In this document: piece after piece, positions 17,388-26,732 of the stretch
How the letters are laid out: the number at the start of each line of letters is the position of its first letter
Numbering within the stretch: the stretch's first letter is position 1
NCBI GenBank assembly: GCA_947589295.1
Contig: CANQBZ010000002.1
Coordinates: 59,981 to 123,980 of the forward strand
From: an uncultured Akkermansia sp.
GTDB lineage: Bacteria > Verrucomicrobiota > Verrucomicrobiia > Verrucomicrobiales > Akkermansiaceae
Direction: 5' to 3'
DNA: 64,000 bases
Notes under the pieces: model-generated
Database searches by the model: none
What the model saw: the letters and a program-made list of their open reading frames with translations, nothing else
Told to the model about the DNA's origin: nothing
Translations under genes and position numbers: made by a program

Positions 17388-18446
17388 TCACGGAGCATCG
17401 AGTTCTCGCCTGTGGGGAGGGAGAATGCCCAGTTGCAAGGCATTGGTGACATAAGCACACGAACGGGCATAAGCGGGCTCTGCGAATGCGTACGAACCGC
17501 CTGCGCCGGCATGACCAAACCCACCCCTACCGAATAAAACAACAGGTTCGCACATGGCGCCGCAGCTGAAGGCTGTGTGGCAGAGAAGTGTGAGGTCCTG
17601 CCCGGAAATCACCGGGTGAGACATCCACCCGAGCACCTGAGGGGAGAAGGGCGAGTCGGGAAGCTGCCCGAGCAATGCCTGGTAAAACAGCGCCAGCCCG
17701 CGCGCCGAAGCGATGCCGCCGCGCGCAGGGCAGGCGCAGGAGAGGCCGAAAGGGGTGTTCATGTGACGCGGGGAGGGCAGACCGGTCACGCAGTTGAAAG
17801 CACGATAAACCGACGAGGAAGGATCGAAGTATGCGCGGTAAAAGGGGGTATCCGGCAGGCGTCCATGGACACGCGGGGGCTGTAGAACGGCCACGCGTTC
17901 GGCGAGATGCAGAGGGAGGCCGATGTAGAAGTCAAGCCCGAGCGGGCGACGCACGCGCTTTTCCCAAAAGTCGGCGATGCGCATGCCGGTGAGGGCACGC
18001 ATGAAGATATCGAGCATGGGGCCGAGGGTGTGCGGATGGTAGCCATGCTGCGGCGGCGCCCACAGCGGCAAGCTGCGCTCCACTACCGCGCGGCAGGCTT
18101 CTAAATCATCAATAGGGGCAGATTCGCCCCAGGCAGCGAGACCGACTTGATGCGAAAGCAGGTGCTCGACAGTGCAATGCGGCGCGGGGAAATGCGGCCA
18201 AAGTTCGCCGAGCTGGAGAGCCGGGCTGCTCCCCTGCTCTTCCAGCGCTTGTAAGAAGCACGCAGCAGCTGCCGCTTTGGTGGCAGAGAAGACAGGTACG
18301 AGAGTCGAATCAGTCCACGGCACGCCGGGGGCCTGCTCCCCGCGCACGCTGGAGCGTACTATTTGCCCGGCGCAACAGATGCACACTGCCTCGCCCGCAC
18401 CGCGGCGCGGCGCACCGGGAGACGAAGGCTGGACAGGCGCATTCAT
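17388..18446 (-). CDS. Serine hydrolase of the beta-lactamase/class C family
   Basis: 352 aa. The SxxK nucleophile motif is SATK (about residue 54), a Tyr motif occurs in YHPHTLG (about 136, where class C enzymes have YxN), and the third box is HAGAGG (usual KTG or HxG). The Tyr motif lacks Asn, which is more like the esterase and DD-peptidase-like members than true AmpC. No signal peptide is visible, so it is probably cytosolic. It overlaps the trmO stop by ATGA and is probably the last gene of the skp-lpxD-nudix-trmO run. The substrate is unknown. Confidence 0.75.
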   Translation of the reverse strand: MNAPVQPSSPGAPRRGAGEAVCICCAGQIVRSSVRGEQAPGVPWTDSTLVPVFSATKAAAAACFLQALEEQGSSPALQLGELWPHFPAPHCTVEHLLSHQVGLAAWGESAPIDDLEACRAVVERSLPLWAPPQHGYHPHTLGPMLDIFMRALTGMRIADFWEKRVRRPLGLDFYIGLPLHLAERVAVLQPPRVHGRLPDTPFYRAYFDPSSSVYRAFNCVTGLPSPRHMNTPFGLSCACPARGGIASARGLALFYQALLGQLPDSPFSPQVLGWMSHPVISGQDLTLLCHTAFSCGAMCEPVVLFGRGGFGHAGAGGSYAFAEPAYARSCAYVTNALQLGILPPHRRELDAP

Positions 18447-19123
18447 GGCAAACGGCGGATGGCTGATACGCGCAGCACGCCCTGCGATACGGTGAAGTCG
18501 AGTTCACAGGGGGTGAAAACCATGTGGTACACCCGGTCGGGATCATCTTGGTAGGCGGGACGCGGGTCCTGGGCCAGAGATTCACAAAGAGCCTCCCGGT
18601 AGCCCGGTGGAAGGTCCTGCGGCAAACGCTCGGGCAACTCAACAGCGAGCAGAGCGCGAGGAACGCTGTCCACAAAACCGGAGCTCGCGCCGGGAATGCT
18701 GTCAGCATATGGCAGGTAGGGCTTGATATCGTAAATGGGGGTGCCATTCACCAAATCCGCCCCGGCGATACGCAGCAGGGGCCCTGGCTCCACTGCCAAA
18801 AGCCGCACGGCGGACAGCCCGATGGGATTTGGGCGAAAAGGCGAACGCGAGGCAAAGACGCCCATGCGCGTATTTCCCCCAAGCCTCGGCGGGCGCACAG
18901 TGGGATGCACATGCCCCGCTTCCACTTCGTGAAATCCCCAAATGAGCCAAATGTGCGAAAAACTCTCCAAACCGCGTACGTGCTCGTGGGTGATCTGGGG
19001 AGTGAAGACGATGCTCGCCTGTGCATGCGGGGCGAGACCGCTCTGGCGCGGCACGCCGAATTTTTCTGCATACGGCGAACGAATGTGAGCGATGGGCTGC
19101 ATGTTTTGGAGGGGAAGTGTCAC
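18443..19123 (-). CDS. trmO: tRNA (t6A37) N6-methyltransferase TrmO/TsaA family
   Basis: 226 aa (or 219 from the internal ATG at 19102, MQPIAHIRSPY). The family core is clear: IAHIRSPYAEKFGVPRQSGL, FSHIWLIWGFH, the signature SPFRPNPIGLSAVRLL and DIKPYLPYAD. TrmO uses S-adenosylmethionine to methylate N6 of threonylcarbamoyladenosine at tRNA position 37. The Sua5 enzyme that starts t6A synthesis lies at 31446-32504 in this window. Co-directional with the Nudix gene upstream (22-bp gap). Confidence 0.85.
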   Translation of the reverse strand: MTLPLQNMQPIAHIRSPYAEKFGVPRQSGLAPHAQASIVFTPQITHEHVRGLESFSHIWLIWGFHEVEAGHVHPTVRPPRLGGNTRMGVFASRSPFRPNPIGLSAVRLLAVEPGPLLRIAGADLVNGTPIYDIKPYLPYADSIPGASSGFVDSVPRALLAVELPERLPQDLPPGYREALCESLAQDPRPAYQDDPDRVYHMVFTPCELDFTVSQGVLRVSAIRRLP

Positions 19124-19145
19124 CCGTCGCCGGGTCAGGTATGCT

Positions 19146-19622
19146 CTACGACTTTTCTACCCCAAAAAAGTCGCGCAGCACCTGGCGGTACACCTCGCGC
19201 TTGAAGTCCGGAAGCCAATTGAGGTCGAATTCCTCCGGCTGCACCCATCGGAAGGAGCAAAATTCTTTGTAATCCAGCCAGGGCTCGGCGTTATCATCGC
19301 GCATGAGACACAGGAAATAGTGTTGCTCCTGGCCGGCGTAGGGGATGCCGCGCTTGCGCAACACCCGTTCGCGCTCGGTCGGCGGGTAGTCGTAGCGGTA
19401 AGGGCCGTGCTCTGCCACGATGTCATACTCATTTGGGCGGAATCCCGTTTCCTCCATTCCCTCGCGGCAAGCGGCATCCCTAGGCGATTCTCCTTTCTTG
19501 ACTCCCCCCTGTGGGAACTGCCACGCACCCGATGGCTTTACCCGTTCGCACACCAGAACCTGCCCATTGCTGCGGCGGTAGATGATGGCGGCATTCGGGC
19601 GATACAATTCAGCGGAGAACAT
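19146..19622 (-). CDS. Nudix hydrolase, RppH/Ap4A hydrolase-like
   Basis: 158 aa. The Nudix box is complete: GGVKKGESPRDAACREGMEE followed by TG (about residues 38-59), after WQFPQGG, which is typical of RppH and bacterial Ap4A hydrolases. RppH removes pyrophosphate from the 5' end of mRNA; relatives cleave dinucleoside polyphosphates. Length and the C-terminal WLPDFKREVYRQV fit RppH. The start is 15 bp from the lpxD stop, so the two are probably one operon. Confidence 0.85.
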   Translation of the reverse strand: MFSAELYRPNAAIIYRRSNGQVLVCERVKPSGAWQFPQGGVKKGESPRDAACREGMEETGFRPNEYDIVAEHGPYRYDYPPTERERVLRKRGIPYAGQEQHYFLCLMRDDNAEPWLDYKEFCSFRWVQPEEFDLNWLPDFKREVYRQVLRDFFGVEKS

Positions 19623-19637
19623 GGACGGGATTTCAGC

Positions 19638-20711
19638 TCAGAAAAACTTGCGCTTACTCAGGCGGGAGCGCAGCTCCTCCGCCTCACGCTTGAGCGCCTG
19701 CATGGCCTTGAGCGCCTCCGGCAATTTGCGAAGCGCAGCGGCCTGTTTCATGGCCTCTTTGAAAGGGGCGCTGGGCGAACCCCAGTAAGGCTGCCCGCCC
19801 TGCAGGTCGGCCATCACCCCCGTGCGGGCGGCGAGAATTGCCTGGTCGCCAATGTGCAGATGCCCGGCAATGCCGCACTGAGCAGCTACAGTCACATAAT
19901 TGCCCAGATGGGAACTGCCCGCAATACCGCTTTGTGAGACGATGACAGTATGCTTGCCGATAGTGACATTGTGACCGATTTGGACGAGATTGTCAATTTT
20001 TGAACCCTCGCCGACGACTGTGCGGCCGAACCGCGCGCGATCAATGGTGGTGTTGGCGCCGATATCCACATGGTCCTCAATGACAACAATGCCCACCTGA
20101 TCCACCGTTTCATAGCGACCAGTCTCTTTGTTGAGGAGGAAACCAAAGCCATCTGACCCGATGACGGCCCCCGGCTGCACCACCACATCATTGCCCAAGA
20201 TGCAGCGCTCGCGCACAACGACCCGAGCGTACAAACGGCAACGATCGCCGATACGCACATGCTTGCCTATCACGCATCCCGGGCCAATATCCGTCCCCGC
20301 ACCAACACTCGCCCCGGCCTCAATGACAGCCCCGGCCTGCACGCGCACCTGGGAGGCATCCACCTGCGCCGTGGGGTCAACAATGGCGCTGGGATGTATG
20401 CCCGGCTTAAAATCGTTGCCCACCTTCAGGAAAACATCCACCAGAGCGTTGAATGCCAGCGATGGATTCTCGACTTCGACAAGCGCAACGCCCTGAGGCT
20501 TATCGGGCACTCCCGGCGGCACCAAAACGAGCGACGCATTCGTGGCCACGTAATCCTTGTAATACTTCTCGTTGCCAAGGAAGGAAGCCTCTCCCGGGCC
20601 GGCATCAGCCAAGGGCGCAACCCCGGCGATAGTCGGCACCTCATCCACACGGGAAGGCTGCACCAAGACGCCCCCGGTGAGTTGCAAGATATCCGCTGCG
20701 GAGAGAGTCAT
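19638..20711 (-). CDS. lpxD: UDP-3-O-acylglucosamine N-acyltransferase
   Basis: 357 aa, normal length. An N-terminal uridine-binding domain (residues 1-105) is followed by a left-handed beta-helix of hexapeptide repeats (about 105-290) with the catalytic-region motif LVQIGHNVTIGKHTVIVSQ and a helical C-terminus. LpxD adds the N-linked hydroxyacyl chain to UDP-3-O-acylglucosamine, the third step of lipid A synthesis, in the cytosol. Placement behind skp is the classic order in Gram-negative bacteria. It shows that this organism makes lipid A. Confidence 0.95.
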   Translation of the reverse strand: MTLSAADILQLTGGVLVQPSRVDEVPTIAGVAPLADAGPGEASFLGNEKYYKDYVATNASLVLVPPGVPDKPQGVALVEVENPSLAFNALVDVFLKVGNDFKPGIHPSAIVDPTAQVDASQVRVQAGAVIEAGASVGAGTDIGPGCVIGKHVRIGDRCRLYARVVVRERCILGNDVVVQPGAVIGSDGFGFLLNKETGRYETVDQVGIVVIEDHVDIGANTTIDRARFGRTVVGEGSKIDNLVQIGHNVTIGKHTVIVSQSGIAGSSHLGNYVTVAAQCGIAGHLHIGDQAILAARTGVMADLQGGQPYWGSPSAPFKEAMKQAAALRKLPEALKAMQALKREAEELRSRLSKRKFF

Positions 20712-20790
20712 GCGCGGGACTTGTTATGCACCACAAGAGGGACGACGAAAAACCAAACTCACAGGATTTCCCGCCGCCCCCACTTAAAAA

Positions 20791-21486
20791 TCACTCTTTG
20801 GCGGCAGGGGCCTCGGGCTGCGGGGCAACATCCTCGCCAGCAGAGGGGGCAGCAGCGCCCTGCTGCACAGCGCTGCGGAACTTCTGCAACTCGGCCTGAG
20901 CATCAAACCCTGCCGGAGCGTCCGCATTCAACCGCTTAATGACCTTTTCGGAGATGTCCATACTCGGCTTCACGTACGGGAAGACGCGACCGCCCGGGGC
21001 CTGGCTGATGGCCGAGGAGTCAATCACGATGTCGACCCCCTCCTCTGCTGCCACTGCCTGCACAACCTCATGCATCTCCCGAGACAGCAACGTACTCATA
21101 CGCAAGCGCATATCGCTGATTGCGAGCTGGCGGCGCTTTACAAAAGTTTCGTACTCTTGGCGCTCAGCATCGTACTCGTTTTTCACCGAGGAAAACTGCT
21201 CGCGCAGCTTCTTGACAGCGGCCTCCGAAAGCGTGGGATCCACCTGCTTTTGAATACCCATCAGCTGCTGCTCGAGCGCTTTCACCTTCTCTTGGCGCGT
21301 GGTAATCTCTTCGCGGATAGCGTCCACCTGCTTGCGCAGGTCGTTTTCTGCATCCACACGCTTGTAAAACATGACGTGCAGCTCACTCATATTCACAGAG
21401 GCCACTTTCACCTCCGCCGCGGCTGTCGCCACCAGAGAGCTGATAACAACTGCAAATACCGACAATGTAGTAGCGAACTTCTTCAT
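20791..21486 (-). CDS. OmpH/Skp-family periplasmic chaperone
   Basis: 231 aa. Signal peptide (MKKFATTLSVFAVVISSLVATAAA), then KVASVNMSELHVMFYKRV and a long charged coiled-coil (about residues 40-125), then VDIVIDSSAI, as in OmpH/Skp. An extra Ala/Pro/Glu tail of about 50 residues (GAAAPSAGEDVAPQPEAPAA) extends beyond the usual length. Skp holds unfolded outer-membrane proteins in the periplasm on the way to the BAM complex, which would include the large autotransporters here. A promoter-like TTGACC/TAAAAT lies about 28 nt upstream of the start. No SD is visible. Confidence 0.85.
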   Translation of the reverse strand: MKKFATTLSVFAVVISSLVATAAAEVKVASVNMSELHVMFYKRVDAENDLRKQVDAIREEITTRQEKVKALEQQLMGIQKQVDPTLSEAAVKKLREQFSSVKNEYDAERQEYETFVKRRQLAISDMRLRMSTLLSREMHEVVQAVAAEEGVDIVIDSSAISQAPGGRVFPYVKPSMDISEKVIKRLNADAPAGFDAQAELQKFRSAVQQGAAAPSAGEDVAPQPEAPAAKE

Positions 21487-21612
21487 AATGGTGCGAAAGA
21501 TCGTTGAACGGCTTTATTTTACACTAAAAGCACCTGATCGGTCAAGCCCGGCCTGCGAAAGTTGTCCAAAAATACGTCATACGAACGCAGGCGGCGTTCC
21601 GTCAACTGCACT

Positions 21613-22272
21613 CTATGACTCCGCCACTTGCCCGTCGCGAATCATGAGCACGCGATCGCCACGGGTCGCAATTTGGGCATCGTGAGTCACGATGACGAGC
21701 GTCTTGCCACGCTCATCCGCCAAAGAAAAGAGCAAGTCAAGGATTTGAGCGCCGTTACGCGAGTCGAGGTTGCCGGTGGGCTCATCGGCAAAGATGATGG
21801 CGGGGTCGTGCGCCAAGGCGCGCACGATGGCTACGCGCTGTTGCTCACCGCCGGAGAGCTCAGACGGGAGGTGGTGGAGGCGATCCGCCAGTCCCACGCG
21901 CTGCAAGAGGGCGATGACGCGCTCTGTAGCTTCCTGCCCTGCCACAGCCGTGGCCAATGAAGCATTCTCGAGAGCGGTGAGCTCGGGCATGAGCATGTAA
22001 TTCTGAAAGATGAAGCCCATCGTTTTATTACGGAACAAGGCACGCTGACGCAAGGAGAGCGCATAGATGTCCTGCCCGTCTACAAGCACACGTCCCTGCT
22101 GAGGCTGCTCCAAGCCTGCGAGCGTGTACATGAGCGTCGTTTTGCCCGCGCCGCTCGGCCCACATAGAAACACCTTTTCATTTGGGTTGATGCGCAAGTT
22201 GAGTCCATGCAACACCTCCACCCTTTTGGAGCCGATGGCGTAGCTGCGGTGCAAATCGATGGCCTGTATCAT
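21613..22272 (-). CDS. ABC transporter ATP-binding protein, LolD/MacB type
   Basis: 219 aa from the ATG at 22272, which overlaps the panC stop (ATGA); the longer upstream frame is antisense noise. Walker [11 protein letters not shown]-loop FIFQNYML, signature LSGGEQQR, Walker [13 protein letters not shown] and switch His [10 protein letters not shown] are present. The phrase [10 protein letters not shown] marks the LolD/FtsE/MacB group. LolD drives release of lipoproteins from the inner membrane to LolA. No LolC/E permease is in the window, so the exact partner is unknown. Confidence 0.85.
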   Translation of the reverse strand: MIQAIDLHRSYAIGSKRVEVLHGLNLRINPNEKVFLCGPSGAGKTTLMYTLAGLEQPQQGRVLVDGQDIYALSLRQRALFRNKTMGFIFQNYMLMPELTALENASLATAVAGQEATERVIALLQRVGLADRLHHLPSELSGGEQQRVAIVRALAHDPAIIFADEPTGNLDSRNGAQILDLLFSLADERGKTLVIVTHDAQIATRGDRVLMIRDGQVAES

Positions 22273-23129
22273 GAACGAGGGGGGATTTGGATGTTGTCGA
22301 TGAGGCGTACTTCTCCAAAGAAAACGGCAGCGGCTATGAGGGCCGCCTGCTCCCACGTAGCGTCTGACTGCAGGGTCTGCAAGGTTTGCGGGTGCACCAG
22401 CCTCACATAGTCTACCTTCACGCCCGGCAAAGCGTCCAACTGCCGCACCACTTGGGAACACACAGCGCCAACTGTCGCTCCACTGCAATAAGCATCCACA
22501 GCCTGCCGGAGTGCGGCGTGGAGCTGCGGGGCTTGGGCGCGCTGGTCGGGCGTGAGTCGCACATTGCGACTTGAGACGGCGAGACCATTCGGTTCACGAA
22601 CGATCGGGGCGGCGTGGAGAGCGATGGGGAAGTCCAGGTCGCGCACGAGTCGGCGCAGCACGGCAAGTTGCTGGTAGTCTTTCTCGCCGAAGATGGCGTC
22701 TGTGGGCTGCACCAAGTTAAAAAGTTTGGCTACAACGAGACAGACGCCATCAAAATGTCCGGGACGGCTCGCCCCGCACAACACACCGGAGAGCGCGGAC
22801 TCATGGACGCTGATGCTGCATCCCTCCCCGTACATCTGTTGAGCATCCGGCATAAAAAGGATATCGACCCCGGCATTCTCGCACAACTCGGCATCCTGCT
22901 CCGGAGTTCGCGGATAGCTCTCTAAGTCCGCAGCCTGATCAAACTGAGTAGGATTCAGAAAAACCGACGCCACCACGCACCCGGTATCACCCGCCAGCTC
23001 GCGCGCCTCGCGCAGCAGAGAGGCATGCCCGGCATGCAGCGCCCCCATAGTGGGGACCAGCACCCGAGGACTTGCCGCATTTTTAGCCAAAGCCGCGCGT
23101 AACTCCCTCTTTGATGTCACTATCCGCAT
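22269..23129 (-). CDS. panC: Pantothenate synthetase
   Basis: 286 aa. The start is the ATG at 23129 (MRIVTSKRELRAAL), six nt from a promoter -10; the longer frame upstream runs through the promoter. Motifs: VPTMGALHAGHASLLREA (the HxGH nucleotidyl-transfer motif), SVFLNPTQFD, FGEKDYQQLAVLRRL and the KMSK-like RNVRL region. It joins pantoate and beta-alanine with ATP, giving pantothenate for CoA. Read leftward with the LolD-like gene. Confidence 0.95.
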   Translation of the reverse strand: MRIVTSKRELRAALAKNAASPRVLVPTMGALHAGHASLLREARELAGDTGCVVASVFLNPTQFDQAADLESYPRTPEQDAELCENAGVDILFMPDAQQMYGEGCSISVHESALSGVLCGASRPGHFDGVCLVVAKLFNLVQPTDAIFGEKDYQQLAVLRRLVRDLDFPIALHAAPIVREPNGLAVSSRNVRLTPDQRAQAPQLHAALRQAVDAYCSGATVGAVCSQVVRQLDALPGVKVDYVRLVHPQTLQTLQSDATWEQAALIAAAVFFGEVRLIDNIQIPPRS

Positions 23130-23135
23130 GCCGCC

Positions 23136-23164
23136 AGCATAGCTGCCGCGAGCCGAAATGTCAA
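23136..23164 (-). promoter_or_regulatory. panC promoter
   Basis: TTGACA (23164-23159), a 17-bp spacer, TATGCT (23141-23136), then exactly 6 nt to the ATG. This is the same leaderless layout as the metal-uptake operon. Confidence 0.75.
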
Positions 23165-23268
23165 TGAGAATATGGGGTATCTGCGGGCGCAAAGGAAATG
23201 AATCTGCTTGCCAAGTGCGCGTTTCTCTGCTAAAAAGGTCGCACGCCCCGTTTGCGCGGGGTGCGTTT

Positions 23269-24303
23269 ATGCTCCCCATGAGCTTTCCCTTTTTCAGTAA
23301 ATTGCGTCACCATAAAGAGCATCTGCGCCTTATCAAAAACGAGATGCAGCGCGTGCGCGCCAAAATTGCCTCACAGGCAACTGACTTTCAGCCGCACGTG
23401 CGCGAGTACATGACTCATCTGTGCATGGGCCGGGGCAAAATGATTCGCCCCGGACTGGTGCTTCTCACGGCTGCTGCTACGGGCGGCATCAAAGAGGAGC
23501 ATATCTCCTTTGCAGCCCTGCTTGAGATGCTTCACATGGCCTCATTGGTGCACGATGACGTGCTGGACAAGGCGGATACACGCCGCGATCGGCCGACACC
23601 TAACGCCCTGTGGGGAAATGAGTTGGCTGTGCTGCTGGGCGATACACTTCTGGCGCAAGCCATGGTGCTGGGGACGCGCATCGGCGATTTGCGCTTCAAC
23701 CAACGCATGGCCTTGGCTACGCGTGACCTTTGCGAGGGAGAAGTCGAACAATCCACCCGCTTGTGGGATGTGGCCATGACGCGGGCAGAATACTACGAGA
23801 TTATCCGTAAAAAAACGGCCACCCTCTTCGCCATGGCGATGAGCGGGGCCGCCATGCTGCAGGGAATGCAGGAGGAGATGGTGGAACACCTCAACCGCAT
23901 GGGAACGCTACTGGGTATTTCATACCAAATATACGATGATTGTCTGGACCTGCTGGGGGTGGATGCGCAAGCGGGCAAGACGCTGGGCACGGACGCGCAG
24001 AAGGGGAAGCTCACTTTGCCGATTTTTTTCCTGATGGAGTCCGACAACGAAGATATCGCCGCCGAGGTACACGACGCCGTGAAGAACCGCAGCGGCTTCA
24101 ACTTGCAGCGCCTTCGCCAAACCGAGAGTTTTCACACGGCTTTGCGGCTTTCTGCGAATGAGGCGCTTGAGCTCAATGAAGAAGCGCGGGAGGTGTTGTG
24201 GCGCCTGCCGGAATCCCCCGCACGGGAAGCCCTGGCAGAAACCACCTATCGCCTGGATGAAATGCTGCAGGAATGCTGCAACGGAATCTTTATACACTCA
24301 TGA
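23269..24303 (+). CDS. Polyprenyl diphosphate synthase (octaprenyl/heptaprenyl type)
   Basis: 344 aa from the ATG at 23269; an ATG at 23278 is equally possible. The first Asp-rich motif is LVHDDVLDKADTRRD (about residue 96) and the second is YDDCLDLLG (about 223); GRGKMIRPGLVLLTA is the chain-length region. It adds isopentenyl units to make the long isoprenoid tail of menaquinone or ubiquinone. A possible -35/-10 (TTGCCA, TAAAAA at about 23200-23236) precedes an upstream hairpin (about 23239-23266). It overlaps cysE by ATGA. Confidence 0.85.
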   Translation: MLPMSFPFFSKLRHHKEHLRLIKNEMQRVRAKIASQATDFQPHVREYMTHLCMGRGKMIRPGLVLLTAAATGGIKEEHISFAALLEMLHMASLVHDDVLDKADTRRDRPTPNALWGNELAVLLGDTLLAQAMVLGTRIGDLRFNQRMALATRDLCEGEVEQSTRLWDVAMTRAEYYEIIRKKTATLFAMAMSGAAMLQGMQEEMVEHLNRMGTLLGISYQIYDDCLDLLGVDAQAGKTLGTDAQKGKLTLPIFFLMESDNEDIAAEVHDAVKNRSGFNLQRLRQTESFHTALRLSANEALELNEEAREVLWRLPESPAREALAETTYRLDEMLQECCNGIFIHS

Positions 24304-25136
24304 CTACGACGGAAAGGTGCGCCCTGCGCCCGGAGATGATGCTCCCCAAGCTGCCCGAATCGGCAGAGGAACTTTGGGAGAAGGTGCTGGCTAATGCCTG
24401 GGAGGAAGCAGGCAAGGAACCGCGACTCGCCAAGATGCTCGAGGAGATCGTGCTTTCGCGCTCAGGGTTGCAGAATGCCATTGCTGTGCGGTTGGCGCAA
24501 CGGCTTGCATGCCCGTACTTCACGCGCGAGGAGTGGGAAGCTCTTTTCACTGCCGAGCTCGAGGAGCGCCCGCAACTGACCACTGCCATGGTGGCAGATC
24601 TGCACGCCGTAGTACACCGCGACCCGGCAAGCCACTCTCCGCTCAACCCGCTGCTCTTTTTCAAGGGATTTCATGCTTTGTGCGCCTACCGTTTTGCGCA
24701 TACACTCTGGGAACAAGGTCGACAGCTTCCTGCGCTCATGCTGCAGAGTGTCTCCAGCGAAGTTTTCGGAATCGATATTCACCCGGCGGCGCAGGTTGGC
24801 TGCGGAATCATGCTTGATCACGGTACCGGCATTGTCATCGGTGAAACCGCGATTGTGGAAAATAATGTATCCATGCTACACGAGGTGACTCTGGGCGGCA
24901 CAGGTAAGGAATTCTGCGATCGTCATCCCGTGGTGCGCACTGGCGTGATGATAGGCGCTGGAGCGAAGGTGCTGGGACGAGTTGAAATCGGCGAAGGAGC
25001 CAAGATTGCCGCATCCTCCGTGGTGCTGGACGATGTGAGCGCGCATACGACTGTGGCCGGCGTGCCTGCCGTGGTGGTAGGCTCTGCCGGGGAGGAAGAC
25101 GAACCTGCTTTTTGCATGCAGCAGGGTATCCGCTAA
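24300..25136 (+). CDS. cysE: Serine O-acetyltransferase
   Basis: 278 aa from the ATG overlapping the upstream stop. An N-terminal helical SATase domain (to about residue 135; HRDPASHSPLNPLLFFKGFHAL) is followed by a left-handed helix with GIDIHPAAQVGCGIMLDHGT, GIVIGETAIVENNVSMLHEV and TLGGTGKEFCDRHPVV. His in LDHGTG is catalytic in the family. It acetylates serine from acetyl-CoA, the first step of cysteine synthesis. A C-terminal extension (EEDEPAFCMQQGIR) stands where feedback-inhibition residues usually sit. Confidence 0.92.
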   Translation: MTTTERCALRPEMMLPKLPESAEELWEKVLANAWEEAGKEPRLAKMLEEIVLSRSGLQNAIAVRLAQRLACPYFTREEWEALFTAELEERPQLTTAMVADLHAVVHRDPASHSPLNPLLFFKGFHALCAYRFAHTLWEQGRQLPALMLQSVSSEVFGIDIHPAAQVGCGIMLDHGTGIVIGETAIVENNVSMLHEVTLGGTGKEFCDRHPVVRTGVMIGAGAKVLGRVEIGEGAKIAASSVVLDDVSAHTTVAGVPAVVVGSAGEEDEPAFCMQQGIR

Positions 25137-25151
25137 CCTGCATTTGCGCGC

Positions 25152-26732
25152 ATGCTTCGGGAGCTTCAGCTGCGTCTGCCTCTGCCACAGGCCGACTCGC
25201 CGGAAGCACGGCTGAGCGCGGCTGCCCGTAACCTGCGTGTTCCCAAGCGCCGCATCCGCGGACTTCGTCTGATTAAAGAGAGTATTGATGCGCGCCAACG
25301 TACCATCTACAAACAGATGAGCTGCCTCGTAGCGGTGGATGAGCCCTTGCCCGCGCCACCGTCCTTGCCCGCACCCCCAACAGCGCCTGCACAACAGGCC
25401 CCGCGTGTCATCATCGTGGGCTGCGGGCCGGCCGGACTCTTTGCAGCGCTGCGTTGTCTGGAGCTTGGGGCGAGGCCAGTGCTGCTTGAGCGGGGAAAGG
25501 ATGTGAGCGCACGCCGGTTCGATTTGAGACCCATCAACTGCGAAGGGCACGTGCCTGAAAATTCCAACTACTGTTTTGGCGAGGGAGGAGCCGGCGCATT
25601 CTCCGATGGCAAACTGTACACCCGAGCAACCAAGCGCGGGAATGTGGCGGAGGTGTACCGCTATTTTGTGGCGCACGGGGCCAATCCGGCTATCCTGACA
25701 GAGGCCCATCCGCACATAGGCTCGGATAAATTGCCGCGCATCATTCAATCCATGCGCGCAACCATCATAGCGGCAGGCGGGGAAGTGCATTTTTGCACAC
25801 GCGTAAGCGGACTTCTGCGCAGCGCAGACGGAACGCGTCTGCTGGGCGTGCGCAGCGCAGATGGGCGAGAATGGCTGGCCGATGCCGTCATTCTGGCTAC
25901 CGGGCACAGCGCGAGGGATGTTTACCGCATGCTCGCGCAAGAAGGTCTGCTGCTGGAGCGCAAAACCTTTGCTGCAGGTGTACGGATTGAGCATCCGCAA
26001 GAGCTCCTGGATGCGGCGCTTTACCATTTGCCGCTTGGGAGCTCCCGGCCAATCAACCTTCCGGCCGCACGCTACGCGCTATCCACCACGATCCGCGAGC
26101 GAGGGGTACACTCCTTCTGCATGTGCCCGGGCGGTTTTATTGTGCCGGCTGCCACAGAAAATGACGAGGTGGTGGTTAATGGAATGTCTCTTTCACGGCG
26201 CAATTCACCGCTTGCCAATTCCGGTTTTGTCGTCACCGTGACCCCGCAAGATACGGACAACTTTGCACGCGAGCACGGAGCGCTCTCCGGCATTGCCTGG
26301 CAAAAGCAGTTGGAGCAAGCCACGGCGCGGGCAGGCGGTGGACGTTTGCGTGCGCCGGCCCAACGTGTGCCGGATTTTTTGGCTCGACGAGAATCTGCCA
26401 CCTTACGTGCGTGCAACTATCGACCAGGGGTAAAGCCCTTCAACCTGTGGGAACTGCTGCCAACTGACCTCTGCACCCGCATGGCGGAAGCCCTTCGCCT
26501 TTTCGAGCGCAAGATCCCCGGCTTCACCAGTGAGGAGGCCCTACTGATCGGCACCGAAACTCGAACGAGCTCTCCCGTCCACATCCCGCGAGATGCTGCC
26601 ACCTTACAGCACCCACAGCTTATCGGGCTCTTCCCCTGTGCCGAGGGCGCCGGGTTCGCCGGGGGCATCGTATCTGCCGCATTGGATGGGCGGCTGTGCG
26701 CAGAAGCGGCGGTTGCCCACTTGAACCGCTAA
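25152..26732 (+). CDS. FAD-dependent dehydrogenase (COG2509-like)
   Basis: 526 aa. An N-terminal extension (about residues 1-85) with RNLRVPKRRIRGLRLIKESI, typical of this uncharacterised family, precedes the FAD Rossmann motif VIIVGCGPAGLFAALRCLE (about 90-110), then GEGGAGAFSDGKLYTR and VILATGHSARD. A final FAD-contacting segment FPCAEGAGFAGGIVSAALDG lies near the C-terminus. It is a soluble flavoprotein; the substrate is not established for the family. It starts 15 bp after cysE and converges on the next gene, overlapping by 4 bp. Confidence 0.85.
   Translation: MLRELQLRLPLPQADSPEARLSAAARNLRVPKRRIRGLRLIKESIDARQRTIYKQMSCLVAVDEPLPAPPSLPAPPTAPAQQAPRVIIVGCGPAGLFAALRCLELGARPVLLERGKDVSARRFDLRPINCEGHVPENSNYCFGEGGAGAFSDGKLYTRATKRGNVAEVYRYFVAHGANPAILTEAHPHIGSDKLPRIIQSMRATIIAAGGEVHFCTRVSGLLRSADGTRLLGVRSADGREWLADAVILATGHSARDVYRMLAQEGLLLERKTFAAGVRIEHPQELLDAALYHLPLGSSRPINLPAARYALSTTIRERGVHSFCMCPGGFIVPAATENDEVVVNGMSLSRRNSPLANSGFVVTVTPQDTDNFAREHGALSGIAWQKQLEQATARAGGGRLRAPAQRVPDFLARRESATLRACNYRPGVKPFNLWELLPTDLCTRMAEALRLFERKIPGFTSEEALLIGTETRTSSPVHIPRDAATLQHPQLIGLFPCAEGAGFAGGIVSAALDGRLCAEAAVAHLNR

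Noticed and set aside
16428-17537. 369-codon open frame on the plus strand
   Set aside because: Antisense to the dynamin-like GTPase, whose motifs are clear.
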